Virus record (IMG/VR): IMGVR_UViG_3300008448_013349
Span: 1 to 53,235 of that record
Reading direction: 5' to 3' (one strand)
Origin: a virus
Length of the DNA stretch: 53,235 nucleotides
The notes below the pieces were generated by a model that saw only the letters and a list, made by a program, of their open reading frames with translations, did not search any database and had not been told where the DNA came from. This document shows, one piece after another, positions 18,470 to 26,346 of the stretch; position 1 is the stretch's first letter; each line of letters opens with the position of its first letter. The position numbers and the translations under genes are program-made.

Positions 18470-18568
18470 TTAATTAGAATGTTTAGCTCTAATAGCCGCA
18501 AATAAAATTTGTAAAATGTTTAATGATGCTACTTTATCTGCTTCCGTTGCTGCTGTTTTTATCTTCAT
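18470..18568 (-). CDS. Small hypothetical peptide (32 aa)
   Basis: A short frame from the ATG at 18568 encoding MKIKTAATEADKVASLNILQ and a further 12 residues. It fills an otherwise empty 112-nt gap between a small membrane protein and the TTG-started SGNH-like gene, and its stop lies 2 nt before that TTG. The upstream bases AATATATTGAA resemble other leaders here. The only support is tight fit and composition. It could instead be untranslated leader. Confidence 0.35.
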   Translation of the reverse strand: MKIKTAATEADKVASLNILQILFAAIRAKHSN

Positions 18569-18579
18569 TTCAATATATT

Positions 18580-18789
18580 TTATTTTTTAAACCCTAATTT
18601 TTCCCAAATAATTTTGAATGGGCAAACACCAGTAAGTGCCGCTAATGGTAATATAGTTGGTGGAGCCCAATGCAGCCAACTAACATTTTCAAAACCAGCT
18701 AAACAATTGGCAATAAACACAACAATTCCTACTGATAGAAATGTCATTCTTGCTGACGGTGAGGCATCACCTAAATTAAATAATTTCAT
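18580..18789 (-). CDS. DUF2892-like small membrane protein
   Basis: A 69-aa protein with two membrane helices (about 15-32 and 40-55). The C-terminal LTGVCPFKIIWEKLGF recalls the conserved TG-CP-y-llG ending of DUF2892 / YgaP-type membrane domains, where the Cys is part of the signature. The N-terminal SPSARMTFLSVG also fits that family. Such domains often accompany sulfur-handling proteins, and this window encodes PAPS-related genes, but a link is only suggested. It begins 5 nt after the Hint-domain gene. Confidence 0.55.
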   Translation of the reverse strand: MKLFNLGDASPSARMTFLSVGIVVFIANCLAGFENVSWLHWAPPTILPLAALTGVCPFKIIWEKLGFKK

Positions 18790-18794
18790 AATTT

Positions 18795-20648
18795 TTATTT
18801 TTCTTCATCATAAACTAATATGCCATTAGCATAGAAGTTTTTATTATCTTCAATAAATAAAGTGTATGTTTGAACATCGTTTAACTCTTCGTTAATTGAT
18901 GTTACCTCAACACCTGAGTTATTTTCATCTACACATGTTGTACCAATTGAAAGTTGTGTAACGTCACCTTTATACCATTGCATCGTTTTTTCTGGTAAAT
19001 AAGATGTTAGGCTACCTTCGATGGTATAGTACGGGTGGTCAAATGTATTTTTATTTGTTACACCATTACTAAACCCAACTTCAACAATATCATTATGTAT
19101 TGGCGAAACTACTTGTAAAACTTTTTTAAGTTCTTTAGTTTGTGTTTCAAAATTAAACGACCATACCATGTCACCGACTTTTATGTCTTTGATTAGGACA
19201 TCGCCGTTTTCTGTTGCGACCTTAGTATCTTCAGTAAAACAACAGAAACCAGACCAAGTACATTTGTTGTGTAATAATATGTCACCAACAGTATTTCGGC
19301 TTATTTCGTTTGTTGAGGTTCCAGCAACAAAAACGTCAGCTGGTTCTATATCTAATATTACAACACTACCTGAATACCAAACATTTTCTTTTTTTGTAAC
19401 GGGCAACATTAAATTTTGTGTGGTAATTACCGAGTCGTTTAATGTTGTTTCGTAGGCCGTCTCAAAAGTTATACTACCACTTACTGAACTACTAATAAGT
19501 AAAACTTCAGCACTACCCAATAAGGATGATCCGCTAACTTCATTATTACCATATTCAAGATTAGTTAACCAACCTTGGTAAGGTGTTTTAGTAATGAAAC
19601 GAACGGAAGCCGTTTCGTATGAAATGATATCGCTTAAGCTACCTGTTGCTGACCATTCCAATGTACTCTCCATGGTTGCGTCTACACTTAAATTAGATAA
19701 TCTAGCCGATTTGATTATGTCTCCAGCAACTAGATTCTCTATTGTTGTTGTTTCTTCATTACCTTCACTAACTTTAATAACCTCATAGAAACCAGGAACC
19801 CCCATACCTAATAAATTAGGATTTGAAAAATACATAGCTTTCCACATATTATCTAATTTATTACCAGTATAAGTAATTTTTGATGTGTCTAATGGTAATT
19901 GGTTATTTGTTATTGTTACACCTAGTGGAATAATAGTTTCTACATCTGAAAGTAGAACAATTGTCATTCTAATTACATCACTAATTTGCCCATCAGAGCT
20001 AAGATTATTATTGATCTGATATTCCTGTAACATAACACTGTCTGAGGTGCCTGTTTTTAAATCTGTGAGTTCCTCAGATGTCTGAATATTATAAAAAGCA
20101 GGGAAGTTTAACTTATCGAAATCTGGAAGTATTTTCTTAGCGATAACGTTAGGAGATGGGGCATTACTAATTGGGGTTGTTAAATTATCTAAAATCGATC
20201 CATCCTCACTATATTTTACATATGTTTTAGGTAAAATTGATTGATTACCTGAGTCAAACAATAACTTAACAACTTCAGACTTATCTCTACAATACGTGTC
20301 ATCGATAATCGCAGTAACATCATATGCACATCTTAAATAAAATGCATTTGGTTCTTCGGTGATAGATGGTACTGTAACACTGTTATTCAATATTACAATA
20401 GTTTGTAGTGTGATAGACTTTTCATTACATTTTTCTTGAAATAGATTGATTACATCTTGAGAAATATGCTTTCTTTTATAAATTATAACCAATTTATTGT
20501 ACGAATTTGTCTCCAAAAATGTAAATAATGGGCCCAAATCCAAGTAAGGGATGTCTGGTAAAAATAAGTCAGCATCCGTGTTTATTTCTAGCAATTTATA
20601 CCCATTTTCCAGTTTAAGTATGTCTGCACCAATTAGTACACTTTTCAT
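18795..20648 (-). CDS. Hint (intein-like) domain protein with ATP-grasp-like N-terminus
   Basis: A 617-aa protein. Residues 1-~260 have segments such as AIIDDTYCRDKSEVVKLL, VIAKKILPDFDKLNFPA and DSVMLQEYQIN that resemble an ATP-grasp-type ligase layout (weak). The middle (~280-465) is beta-rich with GSSLLGSAEVLLISSSVSGS, like phage structural repeats. Residues 470-617 are a compact Hint domain: Cys470 in CFTEDTKVATENGD (block A), NTFDHPYYT (block B TxxH) and NFYANGILVYD (block F). The canonical final His-Asn and a +1 Cys/Ser/Thr are absent and the protein ends four residues later. Protein splicing is therefore unlikely, but N-terminal thioester cleavage or self-attachment is possible. No homing endonuclease is present. 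Confidence 0.75.
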   Translation of the reverse strand: MKSVLIGADILKLENGYKLLEINTDADLFLPDIPYLDLGPLFTFLETNSYNKLVIIYKRKHISQDVINLFQEKCNEKSITLQTIVILNNSVTVPSITEEPNAFYLRCAYDVTAIIDDTYCRDKSEVVKLLFDSGNQSILPKTYVKYSEDGSILDNLTTPISNAPSPNVIAKKILPDFDKLNFPAFYNIQTSEELTDLKTGTSDSVMLQEYQINNNLSSDGQISDVIRMTIVLLSDVETIIPLGVTITNNQLPLDTSKITYTGNKLDNMWKAMYFSNPNLLGMGVPGFYEVIKVSEGNEETTTIENLVAGDIIKSARLSNLSVDATMESTLEWSATGSLSDIISYETASVRFITKTPYQGWLTNLEYGNNEVSGSSLLGSAEVLLISSSVSGSITFETAYETTLNDSVITTQNLMLPVTKKENVWYSGSVVILDIEPADVFVAGTSTNEISRNTVGDILLHNKCTWSGFCCFTEDTKVATENGDVLIKDIKVGDMVWSFNFETQTKELKKVLQVVSPIHNDIVEVGFSNGVTNKNTFDHPYYTIEGSLTSYLPEKTMQWYKGDVTQLSIGTTCVDENNSGVEVTSINEELNDVQTYTLFIEDNKNFYANGILVYDEEK

Positions 20649-20659
20649 ATGTTTTTTAA

Positions 20660-21232
20660 TTAAATTATATTCTTTTTATCTGTTTTTTTATATATAAATA
20701 CCTCAAGTTTCTCTTTAGAATCTTGCCCATCATTATAAAATAACATAAATCTGTCCCCAAATTCTTTTTTATAACCCACCATGTTGCTATAAGAAAGATA
20801 CCAGCTATCAATAGTTATGTTATGCGGGTAAGTACGTTCTCTAACCTCAATCCGATCTAAACAAGTTTCTAGATCTGCGTATACCATAATCATAAAAGTC
20901 TGATATCCTCTTTTTTCTAAAAAAGACCTCTGATAAAATATGATCTCCGGGTCCCTCCCAATTGAATCGATTACAATATTATCCTCATTTTCCACAGAAC
21001 TATTGAACTTTTGATCATTAATACCTTTTGATTTTTCAAACAATTCTAATGCTTTTTTACTGTTTTCCGGAGAAAAGTCTTTAATTTTTAGATTAAGGCC
21101 GCACTTTATTAGCTCTTGTTCATATATTAAATCAATATCAATAATTGTGTAGTTTGGAAAATACGTTTTTGCTAAGGTGCTTTTCCCGCTACCCCCACTT
21201 CCACATATGAAATAAGCTTTTTTAGTTTTCAT
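20660..21232 (-). CDS. P-loop kinase, zeta-toxin-like
   Basis: A 190-aa protein with Walker A GSGGSGKS (residues 11-18), a DxD-like IIDIDLIYEQE after strand 2, DSIGRDPE, and a lid Arg cluster DRIEVRERTYPH. This arrangement is that of small P-loop kinases, including phage zeta-toxin-like proteins. The substrate (sugar nucleotide, nucleoside or polynucleotide end) is not evident. It overlaps the upstream nucleotidyltransferase-like gene by 11 nt, so the two may form a two-step unit. Confidence 0.7.
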   Translation of the reverse strand: MKTKKAYFICGSGGSGKSTLAKTYFPNYTIIDIDLIYEQELIKCGLNLKIKDFSPENSKKALELFEKSKGINDQKFNSSVENEDNIVIDSIGRDPEIIFYQRSFLEKRGYQTFMIMVYADLETCLDRIEVRERTYPHNITIDSWYLSYSNMVGYKKEFGDRFMLFYNDGQDSKEKLEVFIYKKTDKKNII

Positions 21233-21680
21233 TTAAGTAGGATTTTATTAGGGTAATGTCTTCGAGGTGTTTGTCCGGGTTATCCCCATGCTTCATTATA
21301 ATCTCTTTATCAAGCAGGTGAAATTTTGGTGCTAAAATTCTTATATTGTCTTTTAAAACATAGATATTGCTACCATAATTAACAAATAAATGAAATTCGT
21401 TTAATTTGGTCTTTTTGTCAAAACAAGTGTAAACATCATATTCTAGCTCACCGTGTCTAATTTGAATTCCTGGATAAATGCGAAAAGATTTTTCTAATTG
21501 ATTTTTATATGTTAACCAATCGAGATGTAAAATATTGACATCTAAATCATTAACATCTCTTTCTATTATATTTTGCATTTTTAACCCCAAGGACCCACTT
21601 AATATGATTTTACCTTCAGTTATATTGTATAACTGATTAAAAATTTCATTATAAGAGCTTGTTGTTATGTTTTCTATCAC
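21222..21680 (-). CDS. Minimal nucleotidyltransferase-like protein (GTG start)
   Basis: A 152-aa protein with ILSGSLGLKMQNII then RDVNDLDVNI, i.e. the GS...DxD layout of the nucleotidyltransferase superfamily (AbiEii/MNT-type). A later acidic residue lies in ELEYDVYTCF and the C-terminus has KHGDNPDKHLEDITLI, resembling the conserved K..H..D of that group. The GTG start at 21680 lies 32 nt inside the preceding sulfotransferase gene. Substrate unknown. Being next to a P-loop kinase, it could act on nucleotides or sugars, or belong to a toxin-type pair. Confidence 0.55.
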   Translation of the reverse strand: MIENITTSSYNEIFNQLYNITEGKIILSGSLGLKMQNIIERDVNDLDVNILHLDWLTYKNQLEKSFRIYPGIQIRHGELEYDVYTCFDKKTKLNEFHLFVNYGSNIYVLKDNIRILAPKFHLLDKEIIMKHGDNPDKHLEDITLIKSYLNEN

Positions 21681-22170
21681 CTTTTCTTAATGTATTATTA
21701 TTATAACCAAAAATATCTTCATAATACATGATTTTCTGGTCTAATCTTGAGGCGATTACTTTTAATTTATTCTCCCACCTTAAAATTTGATCATAAGATT
21801 CATCATAGTTTGGTGTTTTTTCCCAAAAATATTCAGTCTCAAAATCGAACCCGGGGGTTTCGTTTCTTTTATAATTTAAAAACGCCCAGCTTTCAATACA
21901 TGCATTTATATTTTTTCTGCTTAATAAATAAGTTTTATCAAATTGGCTACTGAAATTTACATACCAATCAACATCAAATTCATCATTAATCAACGTTTTA
22001 ACTATTACATTATCTTTGGTGTAATCTGTGTCAAAATTTTTTAGTTTATTGAATTTAGATGCCATTGGGGCAAATGGTTCGAAAACAAAAGATAATAACT
22101 GTTCTTCAGCTAACTTTTTAGAAAAAGAAGTTGACCCTGTTCTTGGTAATGATAAAACCAGAATTCGCAT
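21649..22170 (-). CDS. Sulfotransferase-like protein 2
   Basis: A 173-aa protein with an N-terminal LSLPRTGSTSFSK loop (PAPS 5'-phosphosulfate binding, residues 6-18) and YLLSRKNINACIESW for the 3'-phosphate (Arg and Ser conserved). It ends soon after a KIMYYEDIF motif that is shared with sulfotransferase-like protein 3 (KIYYYEDIF). The ATG touches the stop of the halogenase gene (1 nt), placing sulfation and halogenation in one translational chain. Acceptor unknown. Confidence 0.72.
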   Translation of the reverse strand: MRILVLSLPRTGSTSFSKKLAEEQLLSFVFEPFAPMASKFNKLKNFDTDYTKDNVIVKTLINDEFDVDWYVNFSSQFDKTYLLSRKNINACIESWAFLNYKRNETPGFDFETEYFWEKTPNYDESYDQILRWENKLKVIASRLDQKIMYYEDIFGYNNNTLRKGDRKHNNKLL

Positions 22171-23393
22171 TAAACTAAATTTTTTGTATATATACCCGAT
22201 TTTCCTTTGTGAATCGTCTGCCAGCTTCCCCAGTTAAAATTAGAAAAGTTTAGATCGTGTGCTAACATTTCTTTTACCTTTAAATTATGTGTTGGGAAAT
22301 TAAAGGCACCTTGTTCATTATAAAGCTTTGCTAATTTATCTGGTAGAGGGGTGTTTTTATAGTCTACCCAAAATTTAGTATCTAATCGATCACATGTATA
22401 ATGGTGTCTAACAAACAACATATTTTGTTCATTGTAATTAAACATTCTTTCGTTGTATAGATCTCTATATTTTTCATCGAAGTTATAATCTAACAACCCC
22501 TTTAAAAACATTATACTTGTCATCATAGATGTCGCTTCCATTGGCTCTAGAAAAGACGACGCTAACCCAACAGCAACACAGTTTTTAACCCAAAACTTTT
22601 TATATGTTCCACTTTTAAATTTAAACTCTTTTACTATGTCAAGTTTTCTACCAAAATATTCCTCCGCTTCGGATAGGACTTCTTCTGTTGTTGTATGTTT
22701 GTCTGAGAATACATAACCAGATCCCCATCTATGTTTTAATGGTGCACCCCATACCCAACCATTTTTCATTGATATTCCCTTAGTCCATGTTTTGGTCTTT
22801 TGAATATCAGGGTTATCTTGTGGTAAGAAAAAAGCAATTGCTGAATTACAAAGTAATTGATCAGCATAAGACACCCATTCAGTTTTAAAATGTTTACCGA
22901 TAACTAATTCTTGAAACCCACTGCAATCAAATACAAAGTCGCATTTAACTATTTCACCATTGTCCAGAATTATTTCATTAATACCATTTTCATTCTCATT
23001 AAACCCTTTGATGATAGCGTCTATGCGTTTTATATTTTTATCTTTTGAAAATTCTTCTAAATATTTTGCCACTAATCTGGCATCAAAATGATATGCATAA
23101 ACCAACTCATTATTTTGAAAGTTATGCTTAAATGATTTCCCATCTCCTCTCCAATTGACAAAATCAATACCATACTTTTTTGTGCATCCGGTTTTCTCCA
23201 TAAAGTCCTCTTCATTTATGTTTAACCTTGATAGAATTGTGGGGAAATTTGGTGTTGTTCCTTCTCCGGCGCCTAATATATCTATTTTTGAACTGGCTAT
23301 TAATGTCACATCGATATTAGCCCAAAATTTTTGAGCAAATAATGCTGTTAGCCAACCAACAGTTCCTCCACCTATTACAACAACTTTTTTCAT
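22170..23393 (-). CDS. Flavin-dependent (tryptophan-type) halogenase
   Basis: A 407-aa protein. It has FAD-binding GGGTVG (8-13) and GAGEGTTPNFPTIL (41-54). A Lys at 72-73 in CTKKYGIDFVNW aligns with the catalytic Lys of PrnA-type enzymes. W213-V-W215-G-A-P218 corresponds to the WxWxIP halogenase signature, with Ala for Ile. SSFLEPMEATS matches the substrate-side EPLE region. It would halogenate an aromatic or other electron-rich substrate using FADH2, O2 and halide; a flavin reductase is not seen here. A viral homologue (VirX1 from a cyanophage) is known to halogenate many substrates. It overlaps the DUF6445-like gene by 4 nt. Confidence 0.88.
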   Translation of the reverse strand: MKKVVVIGGGTVGWLTALFAQKFWANIDVTLIASSKIDILGAGEGTTPNFPTILSRLNINEEDFMEKTGCTKKYGIDFVNWRGDGKSFKHNFQNNELVYAYHFDARLVAKYLEEFSKDKNIKRIDAIIKGFNENENGINEIILDNGEIVKCDFVFDCSGFQELVIGKHFKTEWVSYADQLLCNSAIAFFLPQDNPDIQKTKTWTKGISMKNGWVWGAPLKHRWGSGYVFSDKHTTTEEVLSEAEEYFGRKLDIVKEFKFKSGTYKKFWVKNCVAVGLASSFLEPMEATSMMTSIMFLKGLLDYNFDEKYRDLYNERMFNYNEQNMLFVRHHYTCDRLDTKFWVDYKNTPLPDKLAKLYNEQGAFNFPTHNLKVKEMLAHDLNFSNFNWGSWQTIHKGKSGIYTKNLV

Positions 23394-23920
23394 ATTAACG
23401 AACTAGTATTTTTAATCTTCAGTTTACAAAAAAATGTAAACGTTAACCTTCCATTATTAATGTCACTACCAAAAGATTCTTTCAATGAGTGCCACTCATT
23501 TGAGGGGTAGATGACTAGTCTATTATAAATATTTTCAAGATAATGAATTTCAACCCCCCTGTCATTATAAAAAGAGGTCCCCGATTTAGGTGGTGCCCCT
23601 GGACTTAGATAAAGAACCCCAGCGTAATCTGATTTCTCATCTTTATGGATCATATTTTCATTTCCACCATCCTCACTTAACGTGTAGTGAAAATAATATT
23701 TAAAATCTGAATGGGTAAATTTGGGATCTAAAGTTAATAATCTTTGTTTAATTTTATCCCCTAAATTAGACGCTAATTCGTTCTCTTCTAAACATCTATA
23801 ACCCTTCCACCCCTTACTATCAATTGGCGATTTTGTGTATGATAACAACAACGCCTCTTTTCTAACGTGGTCAACATTATCTAAAAAATCATCAATAATT
23901 ATGAGGTCGTTTTTATTCAT
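23390..23920 (-). CDS. DUF6445-like putative Fe(II)/2OG oxygenase
   Basis: A 176-aa protein. H92-x-D94 in MIHKDEKSDYAGVLYLSP, His144 in NEWHS and Arg158 in NGRLTFTFF form the facial triad plus 2-oxoglutarate-binding Arg expected of a double-stranded beta-helix oxygenase, in the pattern of DUF6445. Such proteins are often neighbours of tryptophan-halogenase-like genes. A joint modification of one substrate is plausible. The 4-nt overlap with the halogenase and 8-nt overlap with DUF2061 show tight coupling. Confidence 0.72.
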   Translation of the reverse strand: MNKNDLIIIDDFLDNVDHVRKEALLLSYTKSPIDSKGWKGYRCLEENELASNLGDKIKQRLLTLDPKFTHSDFKYYFHYTLSEDGGNENMIHKDEKSDYAGVLYLSPGAPPKSGTSFYNDRGVEIHYLENIYNRLVIYPSNEWHSLKESFGSDINNGRLTFTFFCKLKIKNTSSLI

Positions 23921-24131
23921 TCGTGTCTTTTTTCAACCCAAATTTTATCCATTTATACCAAACTCTTTCATGTAAAAAGTAGATAAGTGGTTTAATACAT
24001 AATTCAACCATACCCATTGATGATGCTATCACAAAATTACCAGTAAAAATATAACCAATAATTGTTGTTTGCAAAGTGCCAACAAGTCTGTACGAAAATG
24101 CTTTTGCTATGTGTCTTTTAACTTGTACCAT
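23913..24131 (-). CDS. DUF2061 small membrane protein
   Basis: A 72-aa protein with two membrane helices (about 17-32 and 38-55). It has the DUF2061 pattern: basic N-terminus, KAFSYRLVGTLQTTIIGY, and the C-terminal HERVWYKW. I recall DUF2061 occurring beside or fused to APS kinases and other sulfate-assimilation genes; here it lies between a sulfotransferase/APS-kinase trio and the halogenase pair. It may anchor or regulate sulfate activation at the membrane (inference). Confidence 0.75.
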   Translation of the reverse strand: MVQVKRHIAKAFSYRLVGTLQTTIIGYIFTGNFVIASSMGMVELCIKPLIYFLHERVWYKWIKFGLKKDTNE

Positions 24132-24754
24132 TATAATAATTTTGTTTTAATTTCAGATAATCTAACCTTTTTTTCGTCTGAAAATACCCACTCTTCAACT
24201 AATTGAGTGTTCATGTTTATTTTTAAGTAATCAAATATTTCTTTTATTGTTTCAATATTTTTATTGACAAAAATATCTTCATAATAATATATTTTTTTAT
24301 TATGATTTTTAGAATAATCAGTTAATGTTTTTTTACTATACGTTACCCGTTCGTCCCATTCATTAATTACGTCTTCCGGTACAGTCGATAATTTATAAAC
24401 TTGTTTGGTGTGCCAAAATTTATTATTACTATGTGTTAGGTATGCAAAACTTTCAATTTGTGATTTTTTATCTATTCTATCTAATAAGATTATTTTATCA
24501 AAAAAACTAAAAATCCACTCTTCAATGAAATCGTCTGTCTTGTCTAATGGTTTTTGATTTGTAATAGTTTTAATTAAAACATCTTTATGCTTCGATATAA
24601 ATTCTAATTGATTTGAATCAATTTCATTAACCCTATTTATTTTTTCGTTAAATGGTTCGGTAATTGTATAGTAATCTTTAGTAAGATGGGTTTTAATTAA
24701 ATTATATAGTGATGTTGAGCCAGCTCTACCAGTTGAAACAATACATATTTTCAT
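24131..24754 (-). CDS. Sulfotransferase-like protein 3
   Basis: A 207-aa protein, the longest of three. It starts MKICIVSTGRAGSTSLYNLI, with the 5'-PSB loop STGRAGST at 7-14. IILLDRIDKKSQIESFAYL supplies the 3'-phosphate motif. A KIYYYEDIF motif and a helical C-terminus follow. It lies 4 nt after the nucleotidyltransferase/APS-kinase pair, which could supply its PAPS donor directly, making this the best-supported sulfotransferase of the window. Acceptor unknown. Confidence 0.78.
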   Translation of the reverse strand: MKICIVSTGRAGSTSLYNLIKTHLTKDYYTITEPFNEKINRVNEIDSNQLEFISKHKDVLIKTITNQKPLDKTDDFIEEWIFSFFDKIILLDRIDKKSQIESFAYLTHSNNKFWHTKQVYKLSTVPEDVINEWDERVTYSKKTLTDYSKNHNKKIYYYEDIFVNKNIETIKEIFDYLKINMNTQLVEEWVFSDEKKVRLSEIKTKLL

Positions 24755-24758
24755 TTTT

Positions 24759-25121
24759 TTATTCTTTTAAAGTCCCGTCTGGGTTCATTTCTCCGGATCT
24801 AATCGCTGTCCCGCTTATCTTAGAAATATCAGATGGGGGCTCATGATAAATAACCTCATAACCAACACCTCTACCATAGTTTACCGATTCAATATCAGGA
24901 ATAATAGATAAAAGAATCTTATCAAAATTATTTATAAAGAATGGTTCATTTGATAATTCTTTAAGGATTTGCTGTGCAGCCTTAGGGTTGTTTTCATCTT
25001 GCTGAACATCTCGTATTGCTACCCAAACATTTTTACCTTTATCTAATTGTTGGCGAATAAGCCATTCATGGCCAGCATGCCAATTTTGCCATCTTCCGAT
25101 GTACATTGCATATTTCTTCAT
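24759..25121 (-). CDS. HxGH nucleotidyltransferase, minimal ATP-sulfurylase-like
   Basis: A 120-aa protein. YIGRWQNWHAGHEWLI contains the HxGH nucleotide-binding motif (15-18) and KISGTAIRSG (101-110) the matching C-terminal ISGTxxR motif of the nucleotidylyltransferase superfamily (ATP sulfurylase, NMN/PPAT/CTP transferases). It is close to the minimal fold. The 4-nt overlap with APS kinase and the following sulfotransferase make formation of APS from ATP and sulfate the attractive role. Sequence alone would equally allow a cytidylyl- or NMN-adenylyltransferase activity. Confidence 0.65.
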   Translation of the reverse strand: MKKYAMYIGRWQNWHAGHEWLIRQQLDKGKNVWVAIRDVQQDENNPKAAQQILKELSNEPFFINNFDKILLSIIPDIESVNYGRGVGYEVIYHEPPSDISKISGTAIRSGEMNPDGTLKE

Positions 25122-25552
25122 AAGAAAAGCGTATTAAGTAATTTATTAGTGGATTCTTCTATTGATTGATCTGTTGTATTCATATCAAGATACCTTTCTG
25201 TTGGCGGCTCATAGTCATCAACAGCAAAATGTTCTCTACCTCTTGTTTCAGTGGTATGAACATATATTTCTACAACAGAGTTCTCTGATTTAAATTTATC
25301 TCTCTGGTCTTTATATGGTGAAACTAAAGATACAATTACCGAATATCCTTTGGTGTTCAAGAACTTAGCAATATCTTGTGCTCTTTCGATATTCTTTCTG
25401 CGCCCAGCCTCTGAATAATCTTTATTTTTAAACACATCTCTTAGGTGGTCACCATCTATATGTACTGTTGTTGCAGCTGGGAGATGTTTCATTAATTCAA
25501 ATGCCAGCGTTGTTTTACCCGATCCGGGTTGTCCTGTAAACCAATATATCAT
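25118..25552 (-). CDS. cysC: Adenylylsulfate (APS) kinase
   Basis: A 144-aa protein. Walker A GQPGSGKT (7-14), DGDHLR (33-38), GRRKNIERAQDIA (50-62) and SPYKDQRD (78-85) reproduce the APS-kinase signature in order. The C-terminus retains YEPPTERYLDMNT, matching the YE.P..P-l-ldT ending. It is shorter than typical bacterial CysC (about 180-200 aa), with most of the loss in the region before YEPP, i.e. the lid. Reaction: APS + ATP to PAPS + ADP. It is the first gene after a short spacer, so it may start a transcript that includes the nucleotidyltransferase and sulfotransferase. Confidence 0.88.
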   Translation of the reverse strand: MIYWFTGQPGSGKTTLAFELMKHLPAATTVHIDGDHLRDVFKNKDYSEAGRRKNIERAQDIAKFLNTKGYSVIVSLVSPYKDQRDKFKSENSVVEIYVHTTETRGREHFAVDDYEPPTERYLDMNTTDQSIEESTNKLLNTLFL

Positions 25553-25558
25553 AGTATT

Positions 25559-25565
25559 AATATAC
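25559..25565 (-). promoter_or_regulatory. Leader motif GTATATT within a small palindrome
   Basis: GTATATT on the minus strand 6 nt before the cysC ATG. It overlaps a perfect short palindrome AGTAT-TAAT-ATACT at 25553-25566. The same heptamer precedes the first adhesin and the 2OG oxygenase gene. It could be a translation-initiation or regulatory element. Confidence 0.28.
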
Positions 25566-25590
25566 TAAATTTTATTAGAAAAGTCAAATT

Positions 25591-26334
25591 TTATATCAGC
25601 TTTACGGGAGTTTGTTTCGGCCCGCCGTCTTGCATATTAAAATTTATTACGCATCTATGTGACTTACCATAAAATGGCTTAACAGAATGTACAATATCAT
25701 ATGGCCATATTATCAACATACCTTTTTTAGGTCTAATAAAATGTGACATACCTCTTAGGTGAAATGTAAATACACCGCTATACGGATGATCAGATAATGG
25801 TTCACCATCTGATAGATAATAACCACCCACAAAATTTAAGCGCGTTTCTTCCTCTGGAGACCATCTACAATGATTATGTTGATTGTGACCTCTACCTTCA
25901 GTTGGTGAGTAGAATTGTATCCAGCTTTCCGTTATTGATGGGTTCTCGTTATTTTTTAGGTATAAACCGTTTAATAACTCAACAAACCCCTCCTCGCATC
26001 TTTTCCGTATTGTTTTAACACATTCTTCTGTTCTATTTAAAAAGTCATTTGGTGGTACTGAAAATCTACTACCGATTGGGTTATATTCGGTAGGTTCAAC
26101 CCATTTGTCTCTTCTGTCATAGTTTATTGTGTATGTCGATTGTCTGATGTGATCATATTGTTCTGGTAACTCTTGTCCCATCAATTTTTGATTTTCATTT
26201 AATTGATTAAACCCTAAATCATAAACCTCATCATGTAAATCATGATCATCATACTGTTTCATGAAAACAGGTACTGGTGCGAGATAAAATAAATTTTCTT
26301 TATTTGATGGGATTAATGGATCGTGAAAATACAT
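25591..26334 (-). CDS. Putative Fe(II)/2OG-dependent oxygenase (PF13759-like)
   Basis: A 247-aa protein. The core is GHNQHNHCRW (His150/153/155), then GGYYLSDG, GMLIIWPYDIVHSVKPF (distal His216) and SHRCVINFN (Arg227), matching the putative 2OG-oxygenase family that hydroxylates small molecules or proteins. The usual HxD is not visible; HNH stands in that place, so metal binding may differ. It is separated by short AT-rich gaps on both sides. Substrate unknown. Confidence 0.65.
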   Translation of the reverse strand: MYFHDPLIPSNKENLFYLAPVPVFMKQYDDHDLHDEVYDLGFNQLNENQKLMGQELPEQYDHIRQSTYTINYDRRDKWVEPTEYNPIGSRFSVPPNDFLNRTEECVKTIRKRCEEGFVELLNGLYLKNNENPSITESWIQFYSPTEGRGHNQHNHCRWSPEEETRLNFVGGYYLSDGEPLSDHPYSGVFTFHLRGMSHFIRPKKGMLIIWPYDIVHSVKPFYGKSHRCVINFNMQDGGPKQTPVKLI

Positions 26335-26339
26335 AATAG

Positions 26340-26346
26340 AATATAC
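26340..26346 (-). promoter_or_regulatory. Leader motif GTATATT
   Basis: GTATATT on the minus strand 5 nt before the ATG of the 2OG-oxygenase-like gene, in the 12-nt gap after the glycosyltransferase-like gene. Same placement as at two other starts. Confidence 0.25.

Noticed and set aside
18795-20648. Full self-splicing intein
   Set aside because: The domain is at the very C-terminus, there is no C-extein, and the last His-Asn and +1 nucleophile are missing.
21649-21680. Frameshift joining the short sulfotransferase to the nucleotidyltransferase
   Set aside because: The 32-nt overlap is longer than usual, but the sulfotransferase has both PAPS motifs and the second protein has its own complete superfamily motif from its start. 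They look like two genes.
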